DNA of 64,000 bases from JAAZKI01 sp012799905 (GTDB lineage Bacteria > Verrucomicrobiota > Lentisphaeria > Oligosphaerales > Oligosphaeraceae). Positions within the stretch are counted from its first letter, which is position 1; every line of letters begins with the position of its first letter. The stretch is taken from the NCBI GenBank assembly GCA_050949415.1, contig JBMNFR010000009.1, positions 62,001 to 126,000 of the forward strand, given 5' to 3'. The translations under genes and the position numbers were made by a program. Of the stretch, positions 10,637 to 17,894 are shown one piece after another. Under the pieces are notes generated by a model. That model was not told the DNA's origin, did not search any database, and saw nothing but the letters and a program-made list of their open reading frames with translations.

Positions 10637-11539
10637 TCAGCGACCAGCCAAAGCCCGCTGGTGCAAATGCCGGAAAACCAGGTCAACCGGCGGCTGGTCG
10701 GTCAAAGCGAGAATGTGCTCGACATCAAGGCCGGCGCAGACCTTCCGGCACTGAAACAGGAATTCCTCCATCGCGCTTTGATAGGAATTGCGGACTTCCT
10801 TTGGGCTGGTCACGACCAGCTCGCCGGTTTCCAAGTCCTGGAAGGCGCCGGCGTCGCGAAAAGGGAAGTCCAGCTCGGCCCGATCCAAAATCTGATACAC
10901 GATAACATCATGCCGACGGCGGCGAAAATGCGCCAGCGCCGGTCGGAGCCGTTCGACATCGTCAAACAAATCACTGAAGATAATGACCAGGCCGCGCCGT
11001 TTCGCCTGTTCGGCCAGATGATGCAAAGGCGCTGCCAGGTCCGTCTCATTCGCTGGCTCGTGTTCAGTCAGCTGATTGCACAGCACGCGCAAATGCTCGG
11101 GGCCGCTGCGCGGAGGCATGACCAGCTTGCATTTGCGATCAAACAACGCCAGCCCGACTGTGTCCTGGCGACGAATCGTGATGTAGGCAAGAGCCGCGGC
11201 GCAGGTGCAGGCGTAACGATACTTGCTGATCGGCCCGCTGGCATAGGCCATGGAACGAGAGCCGTCAACCAAAAGATGCACCCGCAAACTGGTCTCTTCC
11301 TCGTACTGACGCAAATACAAACGCTCGTTGCGGCCATAAACGCGCCAGTCAAGATGCTTGGGGTCATCGCCGGGAACGTACTGACGATAATCAGCAAATT
11401 CGACGCTGACGCCTTTCAGCTGGCTGCGGTGCCCCCCAGCGACCGATCCCTCAACCGTGAAGCGAGACCCCAGGCGCAAACTGCCTAAACGCGCAATCTC
11501 CGCCGGCGATAACAACCGATTGATCCCATCAGCAGCCAT
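10637..11539 (-). CDS. DUF58 domain protein (VWA-like fold)
   Basis: A 300-residue protein of the DUF58 family. It starts with the family-typical LGSLRLGSRFTVEGSVAGGH and GVSVEFADYRQYVPGDDPKHLDWRVYGR segment. This is followed by a von Willebrand A-like region with a MIDAS-like DGSRSMAY motif at about residues 92-99 and VIIFSDLFDD further on. The family usually occurs next to a MoxR AAA+ ATPase and VWA/TPR membrane proteins and is thought to act in assembly or quality control of periplasmic complexes. No MoxR gene is present nearby, which is unusual. It starts 6 nt after the EF-hand gene stop, suggesting translational coupling, and lies 47 nt before uvrC. Confidence 0.9.
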   Translation of the reverse strand: MAADGINRLLSPAEIARLGSLRLGSRFTVEGSVAGGHRSQLKGVSVEFADYRQYVPGDDPKHLDWRVYGRNERLYLRQYEEETSLRVHLLVDGSRSMAYASGPISKYRYACTCAAALAYITIRRQDTVGLALFDRKCKLVMPPRSGPEHLRVLCNQLTEHEPANETDLAAPLHHLAEQAKRRGLVIIFSDLFDDVERLRPALAHFRRRRHDVIVYQILDRAELDFPFRDAGAFQDLETGELVVTSPKEVRNSYQSAMEEFLFQCRKVCAGLDVEHILALTDQPPVDLVFRHLHQRALAGR

Positions 11540-11545
11540 AATACA

Positions 11546-12148
11546 TCATTCCACTGGAGCAGCCGGAGCAGCTGGCGGCGCGGGCGGAGCCGCCGGGGCT
11601 TCCGGAGCAGCAGGCGCGGCTGGTGGGACTACTGGCGGCGCAGCCGGAGCGGCTTGCTGCTGCGCTCCTTGCGGGACGCGGCGCTGTTGCCTAGACTCAA
11701 TACGTTTTCTCGCCGCCTCCCGCAAACGCTGCTGGCTATTTTCTTCTTCTTCTGGAGAAATGACCAAGTCACCGTCCACATCAATCACCTTGATCCGCAT
11801 ATAGTCGCGAGCCAGGCGCGCTTTGCGTTCGGCCTCTGCCATCTCGCGCTCCATCACTGCCTTCTCCTCAGCGCTGAGCTTGCCATCCTTGTCCGTGTCA
11901 TACATCTCCAGCAACTCTGCTGCAGACTGCTTCAGACGTTCGATGGGAACCGTCCTCGGGGCGCTGTCTCTACGCTGCTGCGGCACGCCAGCACGGCCGG
12001 GGCGTCCGGGGGTGCGTATCGGGGGGCGTCGCGCCGGTCTGCCTGGCGTTGGCGTCGGTTGCACCGCCTCAGCGGCGGCCGGAGCAGCATCCTGGGCCAA
12101 ACAAATACCAGCCGTCATCACGGCAATCAAAGCAAGTTTCCGCAGCAT
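11546..12148 (-). CDS. Secreted EF-hand calcium-binding protein, Pro/Ala-rich
   Basis: A 200-residue protein beginning MLRKLALIAVMTAGICLAQDA, a clear signal peptide. An Arg/Pro-rich linker follows, then two EF-hand loops (DTDKDGKLSAEE and DVDGDLVISPEE) joined by a charged helix, and a tail of about 45 residues almost entirely Pro and Ala. I set the start at the ATG ending at 12148 because AAGGA lies 8 nt upstream and the signal peptide begins there; the longer frame to 12250 adds 34 unrelated residues. Pro/Ala tails often span cell wall or link to a surface. The position just before the DUF58 gene suggests co-transcription but not a defined function. Confidence 0.75.
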   Translation of the reverse strand: MLRKLALIAVMTAGICLAQDAAPAAAEAVQPTPTPGRPARRPPIRTPGRPGRAGVPQQRRDSAPRTVPIERLKQSAAELLEMYDTDKDGKLSAEEKAVMEREMAEAERKARLARDYMRIKVIDVDGDLVISPEEEENSQQRLREAARKRIESRQQRRVPQGAQQQAAPAAPPVVPPAAPAAPEAPAAPPAPPAAPAAPVE

Positions 12149-12240
12149 GTTCCCATTCCTTACGAATTGTTGATGATAGTCTAAATGGCTTGAATTGAAA
12201 CCATAAGCCCAAGCCAACCATGCGCCTAATAGGCAAGAAG

Positions 12241-12813
12241 TTAGACCCACTTCGACTTCTCATGTTCCAGGTCAAGCCGCATCATCTCCTGGCCGCTGTC
12301 GAGATTGACCACGTACAATGTCCCATCCTCATACCTTCCAAATGACGCTGGCATCGACGCTTTCGGCAATGACAGCGACCCGGGATTGAATGCCACCAGG
12401 TTCTCGGACACGACCTCTAAATGCGGAATATGCGTATGCCCATAGGCGAAAATCTCACCAGTGCCCATAGGCGGAAAATGGCCGGGACGATAATGATGAC
12501 CATGCGTCAGGAAAAACTTATATCCGTCCACCAGCAGCGTCGAATAATCCGCCATCAAGGGGAAGTCCAGCATTGCCTGGTCGACTTCGCTGTCGCAATT
12601 CCCGCGCACTGCCACAATCAATTTTTTGTGCTGATTCAACCAGTTGCACACGTCCACGGGAGCATAATCCGGCCGCAGGGGATTGCGGGGGCCGTGATAC
12701 AACACGTCCCCAAGAATGACCAGATGCTCCGGCCGCCAACGCTCCATGTGGCTGGACAACTTGACTAAACTCTCAGGCGAGCCATGAATGTCTGAAATGA
12801 ACAACAAACGCAC
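12241..12813 (-). CDS. yfcE: YfcE/MJ0936-type metallophosphodiesterase
   Basis: A 190-residue single-domain calcineurin-like phosphoesterase. The two-metal site motifs are present in order: DIHG near residue 8, GDVLYHGPRN near 35, GNCDSEVD near 72, HGHH near 105 and GHTH near 125. The family hydrolyses phosphodiesters in vitro with Mn2+ and its in vivo substrate is not settled. The length and the NPGSLSLPKA segment match YfcE closely. The stop lies 92 nt before the start of the EF-hand gene, so it may share the same transcript. The start codon is 20 bp from the duplication that flanks MITE copy D. Confidence 0.9.
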   Translation of the reverse strand: MRLLFISDIHGSPESLVKLSSHMERWRPEHLVILGDVLYHGPRNPLRPDYAPVDVCNWLNQHKKLIVAVRGNCDSEVDQAMLDFPLMADYSTLLVDGYKFFLTHGHHYRPGHFPPMGTGEIFAYGHTHIPHLEVVSENLVAFNPGSLSLPKASMPASFGRYEDGTLYVVNLDSGQEMMRLDLEHEKSKWV

Positions 12814-12833
12814 TATCGGTCTCCTCAGCCGAG

Positions 12834-13157
12834 GTAATCGGTCACTTATTGATACTCAAGGTTCTGGCGTACAGCGGAGTCAGGAAAGGGGCGAGGGGCG
12901 AGGGGCGAGAATGAGGGGCGAGAATGAGGGGCGAGGGGCGAGGGGCGAGGGAGCCTACAACACCGTCTGCTCTGTCCACACTGTCCACCATGTCCACACC
13001 GTCCACATCTTTTTGCGCCGTAGGCGCTTAACCATGCTTAGCCCCAGGCTTCAGCCTGGGGATGGGCGTACCCCCAAAGCAGTGCCTTGTAAAGGCACTA
13101 CAGTTAGCGCTGAAAACATACTATCGGGATGACCGTTATCAATCGGTGACTGATTAC
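12834..13157. mobile_element. IS66-type MITE-like element, copy D (perfect 8-bp TSD)
   Basis: This 324-bp element has terminal inverted repeats GTAATCGGTCACTTATTGAT (12834 on) and the inverse ending CGGTGACTGATTAC at 13157 (18 of 21 match). It is flanked by perfect direct repeats CAGCCGAG at 12826-12833 and 13158-13165. The interior has AGGGGCG heptamers (12887-12952), GTCCACM-type nonamers, hairpins GCGCCGTAGGCGC and CCCCAGGCTTCAGCCTGGGG, and GTGCCTTGTAAAGGCAC. It is oriented opposite to copy B. The right duplication ends about 22 bp before the predicted tRNA-Glu -35 box. Confidence 0.85.
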
Positions 13158-13187
13158 CAGCCGAGCCGGAAAAAACTCAGCGCTGAC

Positions 13188-13215
13188 TTGCAGAATCTAT
13201 TCGTGAGATTATCTT
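13188..13215 (+). promoter_or_regulatory. Candidate promoter of tRNA-Glu
   Basis: TTGCAG (13188-13193), a 16-nt spacer, then TATCTT (13210-13215), about 25 nt before the mature tRNA 5' end. Prediction by eye. Confidence 0.45.
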
Positions 13216-13239
13216 AGAGATGTTTTCAAAGCTACAAGC

Positions 13240-13314
13240 GTCTCCATCGTCTAGTGGTTAGGACAACGGGTTCTCATCCCGTAAACAGGGGTTCGACTCC
13301 CCTTGGAGATGCCA
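13240..13314 (+). tRNA. tRNA-Glu (anticodon CTC)
   Basis: The cloverleaf is readable. Acceptor GTCTCCA pairs with TGGAGAT (one G-U), the D-loop is TCGTCTAGTGGTTAGGA, the anticodon stem is ACGGG/CCCGT with loop TTCTCAT giving anticodon CTC, the T-arm is AGGGGTTCGACTCCCC, and the discriminator G is followed by an encoded CCA. It closely resembles bacterial tRNA-Glu. Confidence 0.95.
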
Positions 13315-13327
13315 GCACTTAATCCAA

Positions 13328-13360
13328 AACCGCGACTGCTTCGCCAGTCGCGGTTTTTTT
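13328..13360 (+). terminator. Intrinsic terminator after tRNA-Glu
   Basis: Stem AACCGCGACTG / CAGTCGCGGTT with a CTTCGC loop, followed by seven T. It begins 13 nt after the tRNA CCA. Confidence 0.9.
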
Positions 13361-13626
13361 GTGCCGCAAGCTGTCACTAACAGTAATCCTATCTGCTCAA
13401 TCCGCAAGCGCACAGCCTCAATTTTCCCGCCCAAAACACCAAAATCGCTCCAATGCCCGCACCACTTCGCCGCAACCGCGCCCACATAATCCCAAATGCT
13501 CAAAGAAGAAATAGGAAAAAATAGGAGTTTTTATCATTTATAGTGAAAAAACAAGACAATAAACTGTGGATTCAGGATGAATATTTAGGATAGTTTATGC
13601 AATTCATAAAAATATCATTTTATGAT
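13361..13626. other. Gene-free AT-rich spacer
   Basis: About 270 bases between the tRNA terminator and the promoter of the HTH gene. A minus-strand open frame crosses the tRNA antisense and is not credible as a whole. The part 13390-13500 could be a decayed coding remnant, but I recognise no family. From 13500 the sequence is strongly AT-rich. Confidence 0.4.
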
Positions 13627-13654
13627 TTGACAACTTGCTTCGGGCTGATAAAGT
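13627..13654 (+). promoter_or_regulatory. Candidate sigma70 promoter of the HTH gene
   Basis: Consensus -35 TTGACA (13627-13632), a 16-nt spacer, -10 TAAAGT (13649-13654), about 120 nt before the start codon. Confidence 0.5.
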
Positions 13655-13774
13655 GATGGTCAGAAGCCGGCTGCGCTGTTTTTTCGTACATTTAACTCAG
13701 TAACTGTCACATGGTTGGACGTAGGCAGGCTTTCCGGAATCCCGCCTGCGTCGAAAAGCCAGAAAGGAGGATTT

Positions 13775-14254
13775 ATGTCCAAAAAACGCAACCAGAATGA
13801 TTCTTTCATTGCGTTTGACGGCCGCCTGACGCCGGAAATCCGGCGGAGGCTGCGTGCCAAACGCTATGAGTTGGGGCTTCCTTTCCAGCGGGTAGCGTCG
13901 TTTTTCGGCGTCAACTGGTCGACATTCCGCAAATGGGAGCAAGGCCCGACCGAATCCTGCGAGCTCTGTTACCGCCCCGCACTAGAGGCTTTCCTGAACG
14001 GCGAATACGATTCCATCCTGCGCTCCCTGTCCATGCCAAAAGCCGCCATCAAGCAGGACAATGAAGACATCCCCCAAGAGGTCATGCAATGCCTGGAACG
14101 AGTCTCCAATGCATATCGACTATGCCAGACCAGGCCCGACCTGCGCGAAAAAATCGTCCGCCACATTGACAAGGCGACTGCGGCCACGATGGCAGGCCTG
14201 ATCTCGCCACCGGGACAGGCGGCATTCATCCCGGAAGACGACGCTGACACGTAA
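13775..14254 (+). CDS. Helix-turn-helix DNA-binding protein
   Basis: A 159-residue protein whose N-terminal half (about 15-65, LTPEIRRRLRAKRYELGLPF, then VASFFGVNWSTFRKWEQG) has the shape of an XRE/Cro-type helix-turn-helix, with VASFFGVNWSTFRKWE as the recognition unit. The C-terminal half is helical and lacks a recognised ligand domain. ATG 13775 is chosen because AGGAGG lies 5 nt before it; the upstream start at 13715 has no ribosome site. It has its own consensus-like promoter and no operon partner. Probably a transcription regulator; the target is unknown. Confidence 0.75.
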   Translation: MSKKRNQNDSFIAFDGRLTPEIRRRLRAKRYELGLPFQRVASFFGVNWSTFRKWEQGPTESCELCYRPALEAFLNGEYDSILRSLSMPKAAIKQDNEDIPQEVMQCLERVSNAYRLCQTRPDLREKIVRHIDKATAATMAGLISPPGQAAFIPEDDADT

Positions 14255-14470
14255 AGCCGGAGAACTTCCGGAAATTTTGGCCGAGTAGCCCCACTCTCCT
14301 CGGCCAGGTCGACAAAAAACTGCACGCCCTCAGTCCGTCACTGGCGGATTGAGGGCGGCCGCCACCTGGCCGTGCCAAAAGCGCCAGGCGGCGTTAGTGC
14401 ATTCTCACCGCTGAGCATAGACACCACGTCGCCTGCCAAACTGACAATCCGTAAAGCCGTGCAGAAGGTA

Positions 14471-14767
14471 TCAGGTCAGCACCAGCTGCGGAATTGCGTC
14501 AAGTTCCTTCTCAACCTCGGCTGCGGCAACGCATAGGTCATAATTGGACTGCAAGTTGATCCAAAATTCGGGACCAGTGCCAAAGTATTTGCCAAGCCGC
14601 AGGGCAGTATCAGCCGAAATGGCGCGAGAACCTTTGACAATCGCGTTGATGCGCGGAGCAGGAACGCGGATGTCCATCGCCAACTTGTTCTGGCTGATAT
14701 GCATCGGACGCAAAAACTCCTCAAGGAGAATCTCCCCGGGATGAATTAAATTTTTCGTTCTGATCAT
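14471..14767 (-). CDS. higA: HigA-type antitoxin / XRE regulator without visible HigB
   Basis: A 98-residue protein matching HigA throughout. It has the opening IHPGEILLEEFLRPMHISQN, an XRE helix-turn-helix (LAMDIRVPAPRINAIVKGSR) and the conserved C-terminal segment RLGKYFGTGPEFWINLQSNYDL. GGAGG lies 7 nt before the ATG. In higBA loci the toxin gene is normally just upstream of higA; here only about 64 bases separate higA from the end of the branching-enzyme gene, too little for HigB, so it is an orphan. It may act as an autonomous repressor or be the remnant of a toxin-antitoxin pair. Confidence 0.88.
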   Translation of the reverse strand: MIRTKNLIHPGEILLEEFLRPMHISQNKLAMDIRVPAPRINAIVKGSRAISADTALRLGKYFGTGPEFWINLQSNYDLCVAAAEVEKELDAIPQLVLT

Positions 14768-14831
14768 GATTGACCTCCAAGAGGGAACTTTGCAAATTAT
14801 TCAGAGCCTCTCTGCCGTCTCGTAACTGCAT

Positions 14832-16880
14832 TTATTGCCGCCTTGACATCTCCTGGCGCAGCACCAAAACTGTTCGTGCCGGCACATAGACATCGAGGAA
14901 ATGCCTCTTGACGCAGCCGGAGACGACTTCTCGGGCTTGGAAGTGCTGTCCTGGCGCCACCCGGCCAAAGCCGCCGAAGTCCGGCGCATCAGAATCAAGC
15001 ACGAGGTCATAGCCTCCTCCTGCGCACAGAACCTGGTAGCCGGCGTGAGAATTGAGCGGGTGAAAATTAAAGATAAAATACAATCCGGCGCGTTCAAAGG
15101 CAAACACCTTGGCCGATTCGTCAATTTGGAGCAATTGCGGCTGGCAGGCGAAAAAGCCATCTGTGCTTCGGACTAAAGCGAGCATAGCGCGGTCGAAAAC
15201 CAGGAGCGAATGAAAATGCAGGCTATCGTCGTCGGCCAGGCGCCATTGGCGGCGGGCGTAATTGAACGACCAGCCATTGCCTGCACGTGGGAAGTCAATC
15301 CATTCCGGGTGCCCGAATTCATTGCCCATGAAGTTCAGATAGCCATGACCGGCCGTGGCGATAGTCGCCAGCCGAGCCATTTTATGCAGGGCGACGCCGC
15401 GGTCGACTGCGAGGCTGGCGTCATCTCGTCGCATGCCGTCGTACATGGCCGCGCCCATCAGTTGGAAGGCGAACGTCTTGCCGCCGACTAAAGCCTGGTC
15501 ATGACATTCCACATAACTGAGCGATTGTTCATCCTGGCGGCGATTCGTCAATTCGTGCCAGAGTCCCCCCATGGACCAGTGCTCATCAGGTAAGTCGCTC
15601 AGTTTAAACCAGTTATCAGTCACCCCCATAGCCAGGCGGAAATCAAAGCCGCAGCCGCCTTCCGCCGTTGGCGCAGCCAAGCCAGGCATGCCGCTGACAT
15701 CCTCGGCAATGCAGACCACATCCGGGCGACAGGCGTGGCACACATCGGTCGCCAGACTCAGGTACGCTAAGGCGTCCCAATCGACGTTAGGAGAAAAATA
15801 ATCATCGTAGCCGCTAAACGTCCGATTCAGGCCATGATCGCGATAGACCATGCTGGTCACACCGTCAAAGCGGAATCCATCGAGGCGGTATTCTTCCAGC
15901 CAGAACCGGCAATTGGAAAGCAGGAATTGCACGACTTCGCGCTTGCCATAGTCGAAGCAACGCGAATCCCACGCCGGATGCTCGCCACGCTCCCCTGCAT
16001 GAAAATAGAGCCATTCCGTGCCATCCTGGCGCGACAGCCCTTCGACCTCGTTGCGGACAGCGTGCGACTGCACCAAGTCCATCAGCACGCGCAAACCAAG
16101 GCCGTGCGCCGCGTCAACCAGCGCCTTGAACTCCTCGGGAGTGCCGAATAAATCGCAGACAGCAAAGAAATTGGCGACATGATAGCCGAACGACCCGTAG
16201 TACGGATGCTGCTGGATCGCCATCAGCTGCACCGTGTTGTAACCGCCCGCGGCAATCCGCGGCAGAACCGTCTCAGTGAACTCCGCAAACGTACCGATGC
16301 CGCTTTTCTCCTGAGCCATGCCGACGTGCGCCTCATAGACGAGCGGCGCTTGAGCTGGCGGGGCATCATGCTGCCATACATACGGCTGCGGCGGCTGCCA
16401 TACTTGCGCATTGAAGACCACGTCTGAACGCCACAGATCAGTCGTGTTGCGCACGACTCGGCGGGCGCAGGCTGGAATCCGCAGACCTTCGCCGCCTGGC
16501 CAGCAGACGTGCAGGCGATACTGGTCGCCGTGCTGCAAAGCCGTCGCCTCCAGCCGCGCTTCCCAATCGCCTTGCCCGACCGGATGCAAGCGAAAGCGCT
16601 CCAGGCGCTCCCAATCGGAGAAGTCGCCAACCAGCCAGACTGCATCCGCATTTGGCAGCCATTCCCGAAAACGCCACTTGTCCTGAACTTGATGCAGACC
16701 ATAGCGGTCATGATAATCCGCCCAGTCGAGCAGGTTTTTGCCCTCGGTCATCGCCTGGCGGCGGTCGGCGATGTACTCGTCCCGCTGACGAATAATCGCC
16801 GCATATGGCGCCAGCCACGGATCAGCACGCCAACTCCGAGGGGCGTTGCTAAGACGACGCATGGGCGGTTGATGTGTCAT
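14832..16880 (-). CDS. glgB: 1,4-alpha-glucan (glycogen) branching enzyme, eukaryotic-type GH13_8
   Basis: Introduces alpha-1,6 branches into glycogen in the cytoplasm. The 682-residue protein has an N-terminal CBM48 region (FREWLPNADAVWLVGDFSDW, about 71-90), the GH13 barrel with VYEAHVG, nucleophile D339 in DGFRFDGVTSM, acid/base E393 in CIAEDVSGMP, and the third carboxylate D461 in VECHDQALVG, plus a C-terminal beta domain. SYVECHDQALVGGKT and the overall length match the branch that contains animal and plant enzymes rather than E. coli GlgB. No other glycogen gene is adjacent. The stop is 64 nt before the higA start. Confidence 0.93.
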   Translation of the reverse strand: MTHQPPMRRLSNAPRSWRADPWLAPYAAIIRQRDEYIADRRQAMTEGKNLLDWADYHDRYGLHQVQDKWRFREWLPNADAVWLVGDFSDWERLERFRLHPVGQGDWEARLEATALQHGDQYRLHVCWPGGEGLRIPACARRVVRNTTDLWRSDVVFNAQVWQPPQPYVWQHDAPPAQAPLVYEAHVGMAQEKSGIGTFAEFTETVLPRIAAGGYNTVQLMAIQQHPYYGSFGYHVANFFAVCDLFGTPEEFKALVDAAHGLGLRVLMDLVQSHAVRNEVEGLSRQDGTEWLYFHAGERGEHPAWDSRCFDYGKREVVQFLLSNCRFWLEEYRLDGFRFDGVTSMVYRDHGLNRTFSGYDDYFSPNVDWDALAYLSLATDVCHACRPDVVCIAEDVSGMPGLAAPTAEGGCGFDFRLAMGVTDNWFKLSDLPDEHWSMGGLWHELTNRRQDEQSLSYVECHDQALVGGKTFAFQLMGAAMYDGMRRDDASLAVDRGVALHKMARLATIATAGHGYLNFMGNEFGHPEWIDFPRAGNGWSFNYARRQWRLADDDSLHFHSLLVFDRAMLALVRSTDGFFACQPQLLQIDESAKVFAFERAGLYFIFNFHPLNSHAGYQVLCAGGGYDLVLDSDAPDFGGFGRVAPGQHFQAREVVSGCVKRHFLDVYVPARTVLVLRQEMSRRQ

Positions 16881-16973
16881 GACAAGGCTCTTTCAATAGA
16901 AAATATGATTGGCGCTTCGCAAAAAATAAAACTATACAGGAACCCGCCCTGAAAAACAAACGGAGCTAACAAT

Positions 16974-17010
16974 AAAAAAACCGGCTCCGCTGGTAAATCC
17001 CGCGGAGCCG
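16974..17010 (-). terminator. Intrinsic terminator of the pseudopilin gene
   Basis: The minus strand reads GCCGGCTCCGC, a short loop, GCGGAGCCGG, then seven T. It lies 57 nt after the pseudopilin stop at 17068 and isolates it from the branching enzyme gene. Confidence 0.85.
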
Positions 17011-17067
17011 GCTTGTAGTTCTCAATGTGCCGCCCTGGCCTGTCAAACCATGCGCAGCATCAATCCA

Positions 17068-17757
17068 TCACGGCGACCAGACGCCTGCTTCCCAATATAC
17101 CTTACTCAAGAAAAAATTCCCTGCATAGGCAATGTTCATGACCGGAGCATCATCATCCTTGGCCGTCCAAGGACTTTTCTGGTGCCAGAAACAACGGAGA
17201 ACCGGAAATGCCGTCGGATCGTATGGATTGTTCTTACTGACATCAACATCTGGCCCGGCCTTGAGCTGGTATTCCTTTAATTCACACCACGTTGCCGGCG
17301 AAGGTGCCCCAGGCAGAGTCCAAGTACAGTCAGAATCATTCATCTCGTAGAAGTAACTTATTCTTTCCACATCCGGGTTGGGGTCGCCATGAACGCCTTT
17401 ACTCTCTATCCGATCATATGCAGCTGCATATTTCCCGCTGCTATGTGGGTGCTGATCCCACGTATTAGCTTTATGCCCCTTCCGGTCATTCAAATCCTTT
17501 GGGCAATTATAGGTTTTTTTGGAATTGATGTAATCCGGATACAATTGCGACGCCCAGTACGGGAATTCTCCTCGGTTGTCATTGCGGTACATGGCAAAGC
17601 CGAGGTTGCCAATCTGTCGCAGCTGGTTGGTGCAGGTCGTCTGATGGGCTTTGTCGCGGGCCTTGTTTAGAGCCGGCATAAGCATGGCAGCCAAGATGGC
17701 AATGATGCCGATGACTACCAGCAACTCAATCAAGGTGAAAGACTTAGTTGTACGCAT
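17068..17757 (-). CDS. Pseudopilin-like protein with prepilin cleavage/methylation N-terminus
   Basis: A 229-residue protein starting MRTTKSFTLIELLVVIGIIA, the type IV prepilin signal with Glu at +5. A short helix and a soluble domain with several Cys (YNCPKDL, SDCTWTL, TWCELKE) follow. I prefer the second ATG (17757), 8 nt after AAGGA, over 17766. The family is a large paralogous group in Lentisphaerota and Planctomycetota; the C-terminal H-x9-DG tag common in that group is not intact here (DDAPVMNIAYAGNF). It lies downstream of the SGNH/rhamnogalacturonan lyase gene on the same strand (138-bp gap). Function is unknown; a role in exporting or displaying the neighbouring enzyme is inference. 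Confidence 0.85.
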   Translation of the reverse strand: MRTTKSFTLIELLVVIGIIAILAAMLMPALNKARDKAHQTTCTNQLRQIGNLGFAMYRNDNRGEFPYWASQLYPDYINSKKTYNCPKDLNDRKGHKANTWDQHPHSSGKYAAAYDRIESKGVHGDPNPDVERISYFYEMNDSDCTWTLPGAPSPATWCELKEYQLKAGPDVDVSKNNPYDPTAFPVLRCFWHQKSPWTAKDDDAPVMNIAYAGNFFLSKVYWEAGVWSP

Positions 17758-17894
17758 ATTGAGCATTCCTTGCGATTAATCGTGATGTTCAGAGGCCAAT
17801 ACACTCTCTCTATTCAGTATTAAAACGGACGTCGGAAAAAAATATTGACGTTCCGCCTGCTTTACCCAAAAAAGAGAATTGCCCCGGCCTCTGC

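Noticed and set aside
12887..12952. AGGGGCG repeats as a possible CRISPR array
   Set aside because: Units are 7 bp, directly adjacent, without unique spacers; no cas genes in the window.
13258..13503. Minus-strand open frame of 81 codons overlapping tRNA-Glu
   Set aside because: About 20 codons are the antisense of the tRNA and the terminator; no ribosome site and no recognisable domain.
14770..14831. Remnant of a HigB toxin
   Set aside because: Only about 20 codons, no conserved HigB motif can be read; too short to support.
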